A stretch of DNA of 46,712 nucleotides, taken from contig CAZXIJ010000030.1 of the NCBI GenBank assembly GCA_964640725.1, positions 1 to 46,712 of the forward strand. Reading direction: 5' to 3'. A model generated the notes under the pieces. That model was not told where the DNA came from and ran no database searches. It saw nothing but the letters and a program-made list of their open reading frames with translations. This DNA comes from CALHVX01 sp964640725. GTDB taxonomy: Bacteria; Pseudomonadota; Gammaproteobacteria; Pseudomonadales; Azotimanducaceae. Position numbers and translations under genes: made by a program. Of the stretch, positions 24,744 to 33,471 are shown piece after piece (position 1 is the first letter of the stretch; the number at the start of each line of letters is the position of its first letter).

Positions 24744-25178
24744 TCACTGGAAAATGGAACCTACCGAGCCTACTTCGTCACCGAGGACTATTCCCGATAT
24801 CGAGAGAGCTTCCAATCGACAAGGCTGCTCGCCAACCGGCTTTAGATACGCTACTGGTACATCGAGCGCATACGCGAAAGCAGCTTCCATTAAGGAATTT
24901 GCACCAATGTATCCCTCAACACCGTTCTTGGAATAGTTTGCAATCAAGACAAGGTCGGAGCGCTTAATCCTCGCCAAATGACCATCAATGTAACTTCGCT
25001 TGAGTTCGCATGACTGATCATCGGACATAGCGTTCCAGTCGATTGCTTTCTCTTCTCGGACAGGTGTATCCACCTCATAGCCCGCGTCGCGCAACACTTC
25101 CGCAAGCGCTTCCATTTCACCGACAAAGGCCATCGACCCACAGATACATATTCGTTTTGAGTTGATCATACGTTCCAT
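24744..25178 (-). CDS. Nucleoside 2-deoxyribosyltransferase-like protein
   Basis: A 144-residue Rossmann-like protein. The N-terminus KRICICGSMAFVGEMEALAEV (G-S-M loop) and the block SDLVLIANYSKNGVEGYIGANSLMEAAFAYAL match the nucleoside 2-deoxyribosyltransferase-like/DUF4406 superfamily, with the likely catalytic Glu in NSLMEAA. It may cleave or transfer N-glycosidic groups, or bind nucleotides in a defence or signalling role. Two in-frame ATGs (25178, 25169) lack strong ribosome-binding sites. GC is visibly lower than in the flanks. Superfamily assignment is fair; the reaction is not established. Confidence 0.7.
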   Translation of the reverse strand: MERMINSKRICICGSMAFVGEMEALAEVLRDAGYEVDTPVREEKAIDWNAMSDDQSCELKRSYIDGHLARIKRSDLVLIANYSKNGVEGYIGANSLMEAAFAYALDVPVAYLKPVGEQPCRLEALSISGIVLGDEVGSVGSIFQ

Positions 25179-25303
25179 TCGTACATGCTGCGGATTGTCT
25201 GCCAGGGGTCGACAAGAAGCAGCTCATTGTGCAGCGCATGACACGGCTTTCAGGCCAGAGGCGCAAACTCTTTGGGCGCTCTCCTTGGCGAGAATTACCG
25301 CAA

Positions 25304-25327
25304 CTACTGACAGACGGGTGTCAGTAG
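25304..25327. promoter_or_regulatory. Perfect inverted repeat upstream of the GyrI-like gene
   Basis: CTACTGACA (25304-25312) and TGTCAGTAG (25319-25327) are exact reverse complements around a 6-nt spacer, in the 240-bp gap before the GyrI-like gene. It could be an operator for an unlinked dimeric regulator, or a stem in the leader RNA; the T-rich TCTGTTGTTTATC that follows would also suit a weak terminator. I cannot choose between them from the sequence. Confidence 0.5.
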
Positions 25328-25418
25328 TCTGTTGTTTATCGGGCCAAGCTGAGTGGGGATGTTGTCAAATCGACATTACACTGGGCGCATTGAATAGAAG
25401 CAGGTTGCGGGTCCGAAA

Positions 25419-26033
25419 GTGAAAGTTGATTTTAAAAAGACCATATCCAGTTACAAAGCAAAAAACGGGCACTTCGCCATCGTGGACGTTCCGGCAATGC
25501 AATATTTAATGATCAATGGGAACAAAGGTCCTGCGTCTTCTCAGTTCGCATCTGCAATTGAAGCTCTCTATCCCGTCGCTTACAAGTTGAAGTTCATGTC
25601 CAAGCTATCGCTCGATAAAGACTATATCGTACCTCCTCTTGAAGCCCTTTGGTGGGCGAAAGATATGGAGGTTTTCACTTCGAAATTTGACCAATCAAAG
25701 TGGGATTGGACAGCTATGATTATGGTTCCTGAGTGGATTGACGAAGAGTTAGTCCATGATGCATTGAAAGACGTTCAGGCGAAGAAAAACCTGCCGAGTC
25801 TGGATAAAGTTCGGCTGGAAGAATTGAGCGAAGACACTTGCGTCCAAACACTGCATCTGGGTCCGTATACAGACGAAGGACCCGTCTTAGCAGACATGCA
25901 CAACAATTTTATTCCAGAAAATGGACTGACAATGCTAGGCAAGCACCACGAGATCTACTTCAATGACTTCCGAAAGGTATCTCCTGAGAAACTAAGAACG
26001 ATATTGCGACAACCTGTTGATCGATCAGCCTAA
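25419..26033 (+). CDS. GyrI-like small-molecule-binding domain protein
   Basis: A 204-residue cytoplasmic protein of the GyrI-like (SOUL/BacR ligand-binding) superfamily: AIVDVPAMQYLMINGNKGPA, LEALWWAKDM, WDWTAMIMVPEWI, and the C-terminal VQTLHLGPYTDEGPVLADMHNNF and KHHEIYFNDFRKVSPEKLRT. These stand-alone domains bind hydrophobic small molecules, and some hydrolyse them. The start is GTG at 25419. The gene is AT-rich with different codon use (AAA, GAT, ATT common), unlike the GC-rich surroundings, which signals recent transfer. No helix-turn-helix is present. Confidence 0.85.
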   Translation: MKVDFKKTISSYKAKNGHFAIVDVPAMQYLMINGNKGPASSQFASAIEALYPVAYKLKFMSKLSLDKDYIVPPLEALWWAKDMEVFTSKFDQSKWDWTAMIMVPEWIDEELVHDALKDVQAKKNLPSLDKVRLEELSEDTCVQTLHLGPYTDEGPVLADMHNNFIPENGLTMLGKHHEIYFNDFRKVSPEKLRTILRQPVDRSA

Positions 26034-26200
26034 ATAAAGGTCCGCTTCGGAGATGTCTGACACTTTTCGCCTGATCAGAAACCGGCCAGCATTAACGGAC
26101 CTCTTTCGCACACACGCAAGCGAATTGAGACCCACTTCTGAACGTTCGATTTCCGTTCGAAACCACTCACCGATCGTCGAACCGCGTGTATTGAGTCGTC

Positions 26201-26659
26201 CTAGCGTGAGGCTCGGCCTTTCAGAATCTGATCAACGGTAGATTGACCAATGACCGTGCCGTCACGGGCAAGCGTCTCTGCGAGCAATCCGTCTGGTGCA
26301 TACAAGTTGAACAGCACAAGTGCGCCTTCCGGACCGCCACGCTCCATATGAACATCGCCGGGGCTTTTGTGGGCATAGCTACCCGCAGACCTAACCTTGC
26401 GATTTACTTCCTCACCTGTTTCTGGATCGATATCGATGATGTGAAGCTCGCCGGCCAGCACCGTCGAAGTCGTGGCTGCGCTGTGCCTGTGAAAATGACA
26501 GTAAGCATTGGGCTCCCAGCGATAGAGCAGATCCACGTGGCCATCCGCTCGCGCCCCGAGGAGCGCCGCCCAGTAGTCGATGGGATAGTCAAAGCTGTCG
26601 TTGCCAGTAAAGTGCTTCCACCTCAGATTTTCGTTCGCAAACAGATCCATGGAAATCAT
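26201..26659 (-). CDS. Cupin-like single-domain protein
   Basis: A 152-residue protein with a cupin core: YCHFHRHSAATTSTVLAGELHII (motif 1 with three His residues) and SPGDVHMERGGPEGALVLFNLY (motif 2 with His). It resembles ChrR-type or small-molecule-binding cupins that hold a divalent metal. ATGs at 26659 and 26650 are both possible; GAGAG upstream fits the second with normal spacing. It is convergent with the GyrI-like gene; the 167 bp between them show no gene. Function is unknown beyond metal or ligand binding. Confidence 0.8.
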   Translation of the reverse strand: MISMDLFANENLRWKHFTGNDSFDYPIDYWAALLGARADGHVDLLYRWEPNAYCHFHRHSAATTSTVLAGELHIIDIDPETGEEVNRKVRSAGSYAHKSPGDVHMERGGPEGALVLFNLYAPDGLLAETLARDGTVIGQSTVDQILKGRASR

Positions 26660-26807
26660 CTCTCTCGGTTAGCCAGCAAACTATATCAGGTGAAATAGGC
26701 ATGGTAGGGCCGTCAAAATCCCAGCACCGGTGCGGACACGCCTGAACGCTGCAGATCAATGCTCCCGGACAACCGAGGCCAGACAGATATCATCCCGGGA
26801 TCTTTGG

Positions 26808-28649
26808 CTACTCCACCGTCACGCTCTTCGCCAGGTTCCTCGGCTGATCCACATCCCGGCCGAGCGCCATGGCCGTAAAGTAGGACAGGTACTGCAGCGG
26901 CACCAGCAATAACATCGGGTCCAGCAACGGATGCGATGCCGGCACCACCAGCGCCTGGTCCACCGCCACCGGCCAATCCGCATCGTGCCCGACCACCAGC
27001 AATGGCCCTTTGCGCGCCTTGATCTCCTCCAGGGTCGACAGGTTCTTCGAGCGCAGGTCGTCGTTCGGCACGATGGCCACCGTCAGCGTCTGCTCGTCGA
27101 CCAACGCCAGGGGCCCGTGCTTGAGCTCAGATGCCGGATAGGCCTCGGCATGAATGTAGCTGATCTCCTTGAGCTTCAGCGCGCCCTCCATCGCCAGCGC
27201 GTAGCCTTCGTTGCGGCCGACGAAGTAGGCGTTGCGAAACGGGGCCACCCAGGCGGCGGCCGCCTCAAACGCCGGTGCCTGCTCGCAGAGCGCCGCGACC
27301 TGCGCGGGCAACGCATCGAGCGCCGCCAGAATGCGCCCGCCTTCCGCCGGCGACAGATCGCGCAGGCGCCCCAGCTGCAGGGCGAGCAGGGCCATGACCA
27401 CCAGGGTGGCCATCATGGTCTTGGTCGACACCACGGCGATCTCCGGCCCCGCGTGCAGGTAGGCACCGCCGTCGCACTCCCGCGCGATACTGCTGCCGAC
27501 CACGTTCACAATGCCGCGCACGGTGCCGCCCTTGCGCTTGATTTCCTGCACCGCTGACAAGGTGTCGAAGGTTTCGCCGGATTGGCTCACGGCCAGGTAC
27601 AGGGTGTCGGTCTCGATGATCGGGTTGCGATAGCGGAACTCGGCGGCCGGTTCTGCGTCCGCCGGCACCCGGGCCAGGCGCTCGATCATGGTGGCGCCCA
27701 GGCGCGCGGAAATGTAGGCCGACCCGCAGCCCAGAATCTTGATGCGACGAAATCCCAGGAGCTCCGCCGGGGTCAGGTTCATGCCCGCGAGCGCGGCGGT
27801 GTTGAAGCGCCGGTCGATGCGGCCTTTCATCACGCGCGCCACCACCTCAGGCTGCTCTTCGATCTCTTTGCGGGTGTAGTGCGTGTAAGCCCCCTTGGAT
27901 AGCTCCACCGCCTCCAGATCCAGGGTAATCGGCTGTGGCTGGCTGGGGATATCGGACAGGTCGGTGACCTCGTAACCGTCGGCGCGCACCAGCGCCACGT
28001 CGCCGTCGCTGAGGTAGATGACCTGACGGGTGTGACGCACCAGCGCTGCAGCATCGCTGGCCACGAACATGGCCTGCTCGCCAATGCCCAGCACCACGGG
28101 GCTGCCGTGGCGAGCGGTCACAAGCACTTTGGGGTGGTCTTCGTGCAGCACGGCGATGCCGTAAGCCCCGGTCACCGCCCGCAGCGCGGCGGTCACCGCC
28201 TGTAAAAAAGTCGAGTCATCGGGCGCGGCCTGCGCCGCGCGCGCTGCGTACTCCCGATCGATGAGCGCAGCCAGCACCTCCGTATCGGTCTCGGACTCAA
28301 AGGTGCAGCCCTGATCGGTGAGGGACGCCTTGAGCGCCTGGGCGTTCTCGATGATGCCGTTGTGGATGAGCGCGATCTTGCCCGCACGCTGCGGATGCGC
28401 GTTACGGTCGCTCGGCTCGCCGTGAGTGGCCCACCGGGTGTGCCCGATACCGACCGGGGCGGTCAGGCGCTTCGGCAACAGCGCGCGCAGCTGCGAGACC
28501 TTGCCCTCGGTCTTGAACACCGCCAGGCCCCCGCGGCGCTGCAGCGCCAGCCCCGCCGAGTCGTAGCCCCGGTACTCGAGCTGGTGCAGCCCTTCCATCA
28601 ACACCGGAACCGCATTGCTCCGTCCTGCATATCCCACGATGCCGCACAT
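26808..28649 (-). CDS. glmS: Glutamine-fructose-6-phosphate aminotransferase (isomerizing)
   Basis: A 613-residue, full-length GlmS. It makes glucosamine-6-phosphate from fructose-6-phosphate and glutamine, the first step to UDP-GlcNAc for peptidoglycan and LPS. The N-terminal glutaminase domain starts with the catalytic Cys2 (MCGIVGYAG) and has LEYRGYDSAGLAL, GHTRWATHG and NGIIEN. The two SIS isomerase domains contain ILGCGSAYISA, SQSGETFDTLSA and EGALKLKEISYIHAEAYPASELKHGPLAL. The C-terminus DQPRNLAKSVTVE is canonical. The small gene at 28665 lies 15 nt upstream and probably shares its transcript. The usual glmU partner is not in the window. Confidence 0.98.
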   Translation of the reverse strand: MCGIVGYAGRSNAVPVLMEGLHQLEYRGYDSAGLALQRRGGLAVFKTEGKVSQLRALLPKRLTAPVGIGHTRWATHGEPSDRNAHPQRAGKIALIHNGIIENAQALKASLTDQGCTFESETDTEVLAALIDREYAARAAQAAPDDSTFLQAVTAALRAVTGAYGIAVLHEDHPKVLVTARHGSPVVLGIGEQAMFVASDAAALVRHTRQVIYLSDGDVALVRADGYEVTDLSDIPSQPQPITLDLEAVELSKGAYTHYTRKEIEEQPEVVARVMKGRIDRRFNTAALAGMNLTPAELLGFRRIKILGCGSAYISARLGATMIERLARVPADAEPAAEFRYRNPIIETDTLYLAVSQSGETFDTLSAVQEIKRKGGTVRGIVNVVGSSIARECDGGAYLHAGPEIAVVSTKTMMATLVVMALLALQLGRLRDLSPAEGGRILAALDALPAQVAALCEQAPAFEAAAAWVAPFRNAYFVGRNEGYALAMEGALKLKEISYIHAEAYPASELKHGPLALVDEQTLTVAIVPNDDLRSKNLSTLEEIKARKGPLLVVGHDADWPVAVDQALVVPASHPLLDPMLLLVPLQYLSYFTAMALGRDVDQPRNLAKSVTVE

Positions 28650-28664
28650 AACGCAGACTCTCCG

Positions 28665-28943
28665 CTAGCCGTAAATCAGCCGCCGGATCTGCCGCTCGCT
28701 CAGGGGCGGTGCGGCAAAGGGCCGGGCGGCTACCTCGCTCGCGATCTGCCGATAGATGTCTGCATTGCGCAACGAGCCCTGGGCCTGCAGCGCCCGATGG
28801 CGGCGTTGCACAAAATGCTCGAGGCTCTCGCTGTAGAAGGCCAGGACCTCCCCGATGCAGCGGCGGGCCGCCGCAGGGCTCAAGTTGGCGGTACTGGCCA
28901 GCCAGGCCACCAGGTCAGGATCGATCGGCTGATCGTCGTTCAT
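28665..28943 (-). CDS. Small hypothetical protein upstream of glmS
   Basis: A 92-residue acidic-basic helical protein: MNDDQPIDPDLVAWLASTAN, SPAAARRCIGEVLAFYSESLEHFVQRRHRALQAQG, then NADIYRQIASEVAARPFAAP and LSERQIRRLIYG. No family recognised. The helical layout with a basic middle and LSERQIRRLIY tail could bind nucleic acid, but this is a guess. The ATG at 28943 is chosen because the frame upstream to 29003 crosses a palindromic promoter region. It ends 15 nt before glmS and is probably co-transcribed. Confidence 0.65.
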   Translation of the reverse strand: MNDDQPIDPDLVAWLASTANLSPAAARRCIGEVLAFYSESLEHFVQRRHRALQAQGSLRNADIYRQIASEVAARPFAAPPLSERQIRRLIYG

Positions 28944-29298
28944 TGCCGGGCATAGTGAGCTTGATCGGCCATCTATCCTAGATTTTTGCCCGTTTCCGGG
29001 CAAATATTGACTTTATCTGCCTCTGAAACCCCTGATCCAGGCCCCCAACGGCTGCTCTACATTGGCCACTTGGCCAGAAAAGTGACCGGTTCCGTTGACT
29101 CGCAGCGACGACCCGTCCATGGTGCGCCCCGAGCCAACGCGTCGACCGGCTCCGGTCGCCGGCTCCTATCTTTTCGTCTCTTCCTTCTACGCGTAGGGCA
29201 GCGGCACACATCGGGACCGCCGTTGCCACATTTGCTGTGCCCTTAAGGGCACGCACGCTCTTCGAGCCTGTGGCCGTTTGCCCCAGCAAGGACTTTTT
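28944..29298. promoter_or_regulatory. Divergent promoter region and long leader of the helicase gene
   Basis: 355 bp without a gene. Two structured elements stand out: TTTGCCCG-TTTC-CGGGCAAA at 28985-29004 (8-bp perfect arms), and a 16-bp perfect palindrome GTGCCCTTAAGGGCAC at 29237-29252, about 47 nt before the helicase ATG. RhlE/DeaD-type helicase genes often have long 5' leaders that take part in cold or autoregulatory control. The first stem lies nearer the small gene and could be an operator or leader stem for the glmS unit. No tRNA or coding signal seen. Confidence 0.45.
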
Positions 29299-30699
<1,401 letters not shown>

Positions 30700-30715
30700 A
30701 GCGGCGTCAGCAAAG

Positions 30716-30737
30716 GGGCTTTCCAGCGGGAAAGCCC
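30716..30737. terminator. Bidirectional hairpin between convergent genes
   Basis: GGGCTTTCC (30716-30724) pairs perfectly with GGAAAGCCC (30729-30737) across AGCG. It sits between the helicase stop and the convergent DUF6316 stop. In minus-strand orientation the stem is followed by CTTTG, a short U tract. A likely shared intrinsic terminator, although the T-runs are weak. Confidence 0.65.
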
Positions 30738-30744
30738 GACAGCA

Positions 30745-31008
30745 TCAGCCCAGCAGGCGCAGCTCTGACTGCATGATGGGCTTGTGGCGCGGCGCGCCGA
30801 ACAGGAACGCCGGGTTCATGTTGGCGGCATTGCAGTACTGCATCTCGTACACGTAGCGCTCGAGCTCTTGCTCCGCTTCCTGCCGGGTATCAAAGGGACC
30901 GTGATCGTACTCCCGCGTCTGGAAGTACCACTGGGCACCGAGCAGAAACACCCGGTCTTTGCTGCGAAAAACAGGCTGGCCGGCCCGATCACCTCGTCTC
31001 ATCTCCAT
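30745..31008 (-). CDS. DUF6316 family protein
   Basis: An 87-residue soluble protein. The N-terminal half (RRGDRAGQPVFRSKDRVFLLGAQWYFQTREYDHGPFDTRQEAEQELERYV) matches my memory of the DUF6316 family, small proteins found mainly in gammaproteobacteria. The C-terminal NAANMNPAFLFGAP stretch is an extension I cannot place. GGAGG stands 7 nt before the ATG at 31008. The function of the family is unknown; the fold looks like a short beta-sheet plus helix. It is convergent with the helicase. Confidence 0.75.
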   Translation of the reverse strand: MEMRRGDRAGQPVFRSKDRVFLLGAQWYFQTREYDHGPFDTRQEAEQELERYVYEMQYCNAANMNPAFLFGAPRHKPIMQSELRLLG

Positions 31009-31177
31009 GCCGCTGCCTCCTCAAGCGAAATCCGGCGAGTGCTCCCGCGGGAGCTGACAGACAATGATCGTTCAAGGAGCCGTGAATCGAGCTGCGCAGT
31101 TCGCATTGGGAACCCAAAACGCGCGCAAGCTGTGACCTGGCGCACAGTCATGCCGGAACTGGTACCGATGCAATCGC

Positions 31178-31972
31178 TTAGCTGGTGTAGTCCTCCATGC
31201 TCAGATTCATCCGGTAATGAAAGCGGTCCGGGTGATACTGGCAGGACAGCAGGTCGACCACGTCGCCGTTGGCGTCGTAGGAATGGCGCAGCAGGGTGAG
31301 CACCGGGTCGCCGATGTGCAGGCCCAGGGAATCGGCCACTTCCGCCGTGGCCGCTCCGGCGCTCAGGTACTGCTCGATACGACCGATGTCGTGGCCGTTC
31401 TCGGCCATGATCGCGAAGCGCTGAGTTTTGCTGATGTTCTCGGCGGTAAAGCCGTGGCTGATGCCGCGGGTCCAGCTCTCGTAGTACGCGAAGGGCGCGC
31501 CGTCCTCGCTGGAACGGACGCGCTGCACGTAGTGCACGGTTTCGCCCGGCTCCAGATTCAGATCTTCGACGATGTTTTGCGATGGCTCGATCTCGCTGAC
31601 CTGCAGCACCTTAACCACCGTGGTGCGAGACATGCTGGCCAGCTTTTCGAGCATGCCCACGAGCGGTGCCTCGACTTCGGTGTCGGACGGCTCATAGGTC
31701 ACGTGGCTGCCTTTGCCACGCTTGCGCTCGATCAGGTCGTCAGCCGCCAACAGATCCATGACCCGCTTGGCGGTGATGCGGGAGACGCCAAAGCCCACCG
31801 CCAGCTGCTGCTCTGTCGGGAGCCGGGTACCGTTTGAGATGGAGCCAGAGGCAATGCGTCGCTTCAGCAATTGATACAGCTGGTGGTAGAGCGGGATCGG
31901 CCCATCGGCCTTGAGCGAGGTGCGCTCCGCCTGGGTAAAGAGTACGTTCATTTCCTGGGGCGCGGCGTTCAT
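31178..31972 (-). CDS. GntR-family (HutC/UTRA) transcriptional regulator of the catabolic locus
   Basis: A 264-residue regulator. The N-terminal winged helix has IPLYHQLYQLLKRRIASGSI, GTRLPTEQQLAVGFGVSRIT and ERKRGKGSHVTY. The C-terminal UTRA effector domain (about 115-255) has VEDLNLEPGETVHYVQRVRS and LGLHIGDPVLTLLRHSYDANGD. The ATG at 31972 overlaps the stop of the alpha/beta-hydrolase gene (ATGA), so it is translated with it; a frame extension to 32002 lies within that gene. As last gene of the FAD oxidase-hydrolase operon it is the obvious local repressor. AT-rich inverted repeats at 35116-35136, 44235-44254 and 45807-45826 are its candidate operators. The ligand is probably a pathway substrate. 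Confidence 0.9.
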   Translation of the reverse strand: MNAAPQEMNVLFTQAERTSLKADGPIPLYHQLYQLLKRRIASGSISNGTRLPTEQQLAVGFGVSRITAKRVMDLLAADDLIERKRGKGSHVTYEPSDTEVEAPLVGMLEKLASMSRTTVVKVLQVSEIEPSQNIVEDLNLEPGETVHYVQRVRSSEDGAPFAYYESWTRGISHGFTAENISKTQRFAIMAENGHDIGRIEQYLSAGAATAEVADSLGLHIGDPVLTLLRHSYDANGDVVDLLSCQYHPDRFHYRMNLSMEDYTS

Positions 31973-33423
31973 TGACAGCATTCCTTCTTTAGCGCTGACC
32001 ACACAGCAGACGATCGCAACAAATCAACCAACGCCGCTGTCAGCCATTCCGGCGACGGCGGCGCTTCATCCTGCAGCAGCCACAATCGTCGAAGCCAGTG
32101 CCAGGCTTCGAACAGGTGGCCGCCTCCGGGGCTGGGCGAAAGCGCCGGCGGCCACTGCAGCTCCGGCGTCGCTCGCGCCGGCCAGCCCTGATGATCGCAG
32201 CTTTGCGCGGCGCCCTGGGCGACCAGCGCATCGCCAATCAGACCGGCCGTGCCGTAGCCAACAACGTGATAGTCGCTAAACACGCCGTCCAACCGCTCGG
32301 CGATCGCCGCCGCGAGGCCAGCCACGCTGAGCATACCAGCCGCGTCCGAGCCGCCGTGCCCGGGCAGATCGATGATCGTCCCGGTAACGGCCTGACTCTG
32401 CGCAGCCAGGTGCGCGTGCAAGGTCGATGCGGTCATGCCCAGGGGCGGCAGCATAATCCGATTCGGGGCAGCCGCTGTGGCGCTGACCAGCCGCAGCTGG
32501 GCTCCGGCCGCCCCGCAGTAACGCGTCATGCCCGGGGCGGCGGCAGGCAGCGCATCCGCTGCGACAGGCTCGACAGCCGGTGCCACCATGGCCAGATGCT
32601 CGGCAACGCAGCGCCAGCGCGCGGCCGGGTCCGCCTCGCAATGCGCCATGGTCACCTGCGGCCCGAAGGTGACGTCGTCAAAGCGGTCCGTGTAGGGCTT
32701 GAGGATACTGCCCGCCCAGCGAACGATGACCGTCGGCTGGGCGATGGCCTGCACCTGTTCCGCGCGTTCGTTCTCGAAGGCCACTCGGTAGGCGTGGTCG
32801 TAGTTCGGCCCGGCGCTAAGGTATCCGAGCGCGGTGGCGTCCATGGCTGCCACGGGACCTGTTTGCGTTGCGTCGGCGCTGGCCGGCGAGATTCGATGGG
32901 CTGCGCTCGGCTGATGCCAGGGAAAGAACTGCAGCAGGTCGTGCCCCACATGCCAGGCCCGGGCCAGGTGGCTGCCATCGGCCTGCGGGGTGATGTCGGG
33001 AAAGTACCCGGTCATGATGCGGTCGCGGTCTGCATCGGTGAAAGAGGCCGCGTTGTCCAGGATCACGCCGCTCACGCGATCCGGAAAGGCCTTGGCGAAC
33101 TCGATGGCGATCTGTGCGCCCGTGGCAGACCCGTAGACCGCCGCCTGGGGCAGATCGAGCGCGTCCAGCAAAGATGCCAGCGCCTCGCAGTAAGGCAGCA
33201 AATCGTCCGGGCGAAAGGGCAACGGGTCGGAATCGCCGTACCCGGGGGTGTCCGGCGCAATGGCCAGGCACTGCGCCCCCAGAACTGCCATGGCGGGCGC
33301 CAGGAACGCACCGCTGAGCGGCGACGGATGCAGCATCAACAGCGGGGTGCCACGGCCGGTGGCCATGTAGTGCATGTTCAGGCGGTGTCCGCGAACCGCT
33401 ACCTCGGCAAACGCTCGGTTCAT
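31969..33423 (-). CDS. Tandem alpha/beta-hydrolase-fold protein lacking nucleophile serines
   Basis: A 484-residue protein. Residues of about 15-285 form an alpha/beta hydrolase (PLLMLHPSPLSG, CLAIAPDTPGYGDSD, AAVYGSATGAQIAIEFA, FPDRVSGVILDN). Residues 300-484 resemble a shortened second copy (NRIMLPPLGM, GTIIDLPGHGGSD, YHVVGYGTAGLIGDAL). In the normal G-x-S-x-G elbow the Ser position is Ala100 in the first copy (G-S-A-T-G) and Gly391 in the second (G-Y-G-T-A-G). So neither has the usual catalytic Ser; it may be non-catalytic, or use a different residue. It lies 48 nt after the FAD oxidase and overlaps gntR by 4 nt. No signal peptide. Confidence 0.83.
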   Translation of the reverse strand: MNRAFAEVAVRGHRLNMHYMATGRGTPLLMLHPSPLSGAFLAPAMAVLGAQCLAIAPDTPGYGDSDPLPFRPDDLLPYCEALASLLDALDLPQAAVYGSATGAQIAIEFAKAFPDRVSGVILDNAASFTDADRDRIMTGYFPDITPQADGSHLARAWHVGHDLLQFFPWHQPSAAHRISPASADATQTGPVAAMDATALGYLSAGPNYDHAYRVAFENERAEQVQAIAQPTVIVRWAGSILKPYTDRFDDVTFGPQVTMAHCEADPAARWRCVAEHLAMVAPAVEPVAADALPAAAPGMTRYCGAAGAQLRLVSATAAAPNRIMLPPLGMTASTLHAHLAAQSQAVTGTIIDLPGHGGSDAAGMLSVAGLAAAIAERLDGVFSDYHVVGYGTAGLIGDALVAQGAAQSCDHQGWPARATPELQWPPALSPSPGGGHLFEAWHWLRRLWLLQDEAPPSPEWLTAALVDLLRSSAVWSALKKECCQ

Positions 33424-33471
33424 GTCGCGGCCGCCCTCCCCGGCGCCAGCACCTGCACGACGAGCCAGGCC

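Noticed and set aside
24000..26100. Integron cassette array with attC sites
   Set aside because: The small unrelated genes suggested it, but I could not find paired RYYYAAC/GTTRRRY cores, the genes are in mixed orientation, and no integrase is present.
26053..26241. Plus-strand 62-codon ORF between the GyrI-like and cupin genes
   Set aside because: Overlaps the cupin gene end, has no recognisable domain and unusual composition; treated as intergenic.
31041..31054. Palindrome GCTCCCGCGGGAGC between gntR and the DUF6316 gene
   Set aside because: No U tract for a terminator; in GC-rich DNA a 14-bp palindrome can arise by chance. Too little to call.
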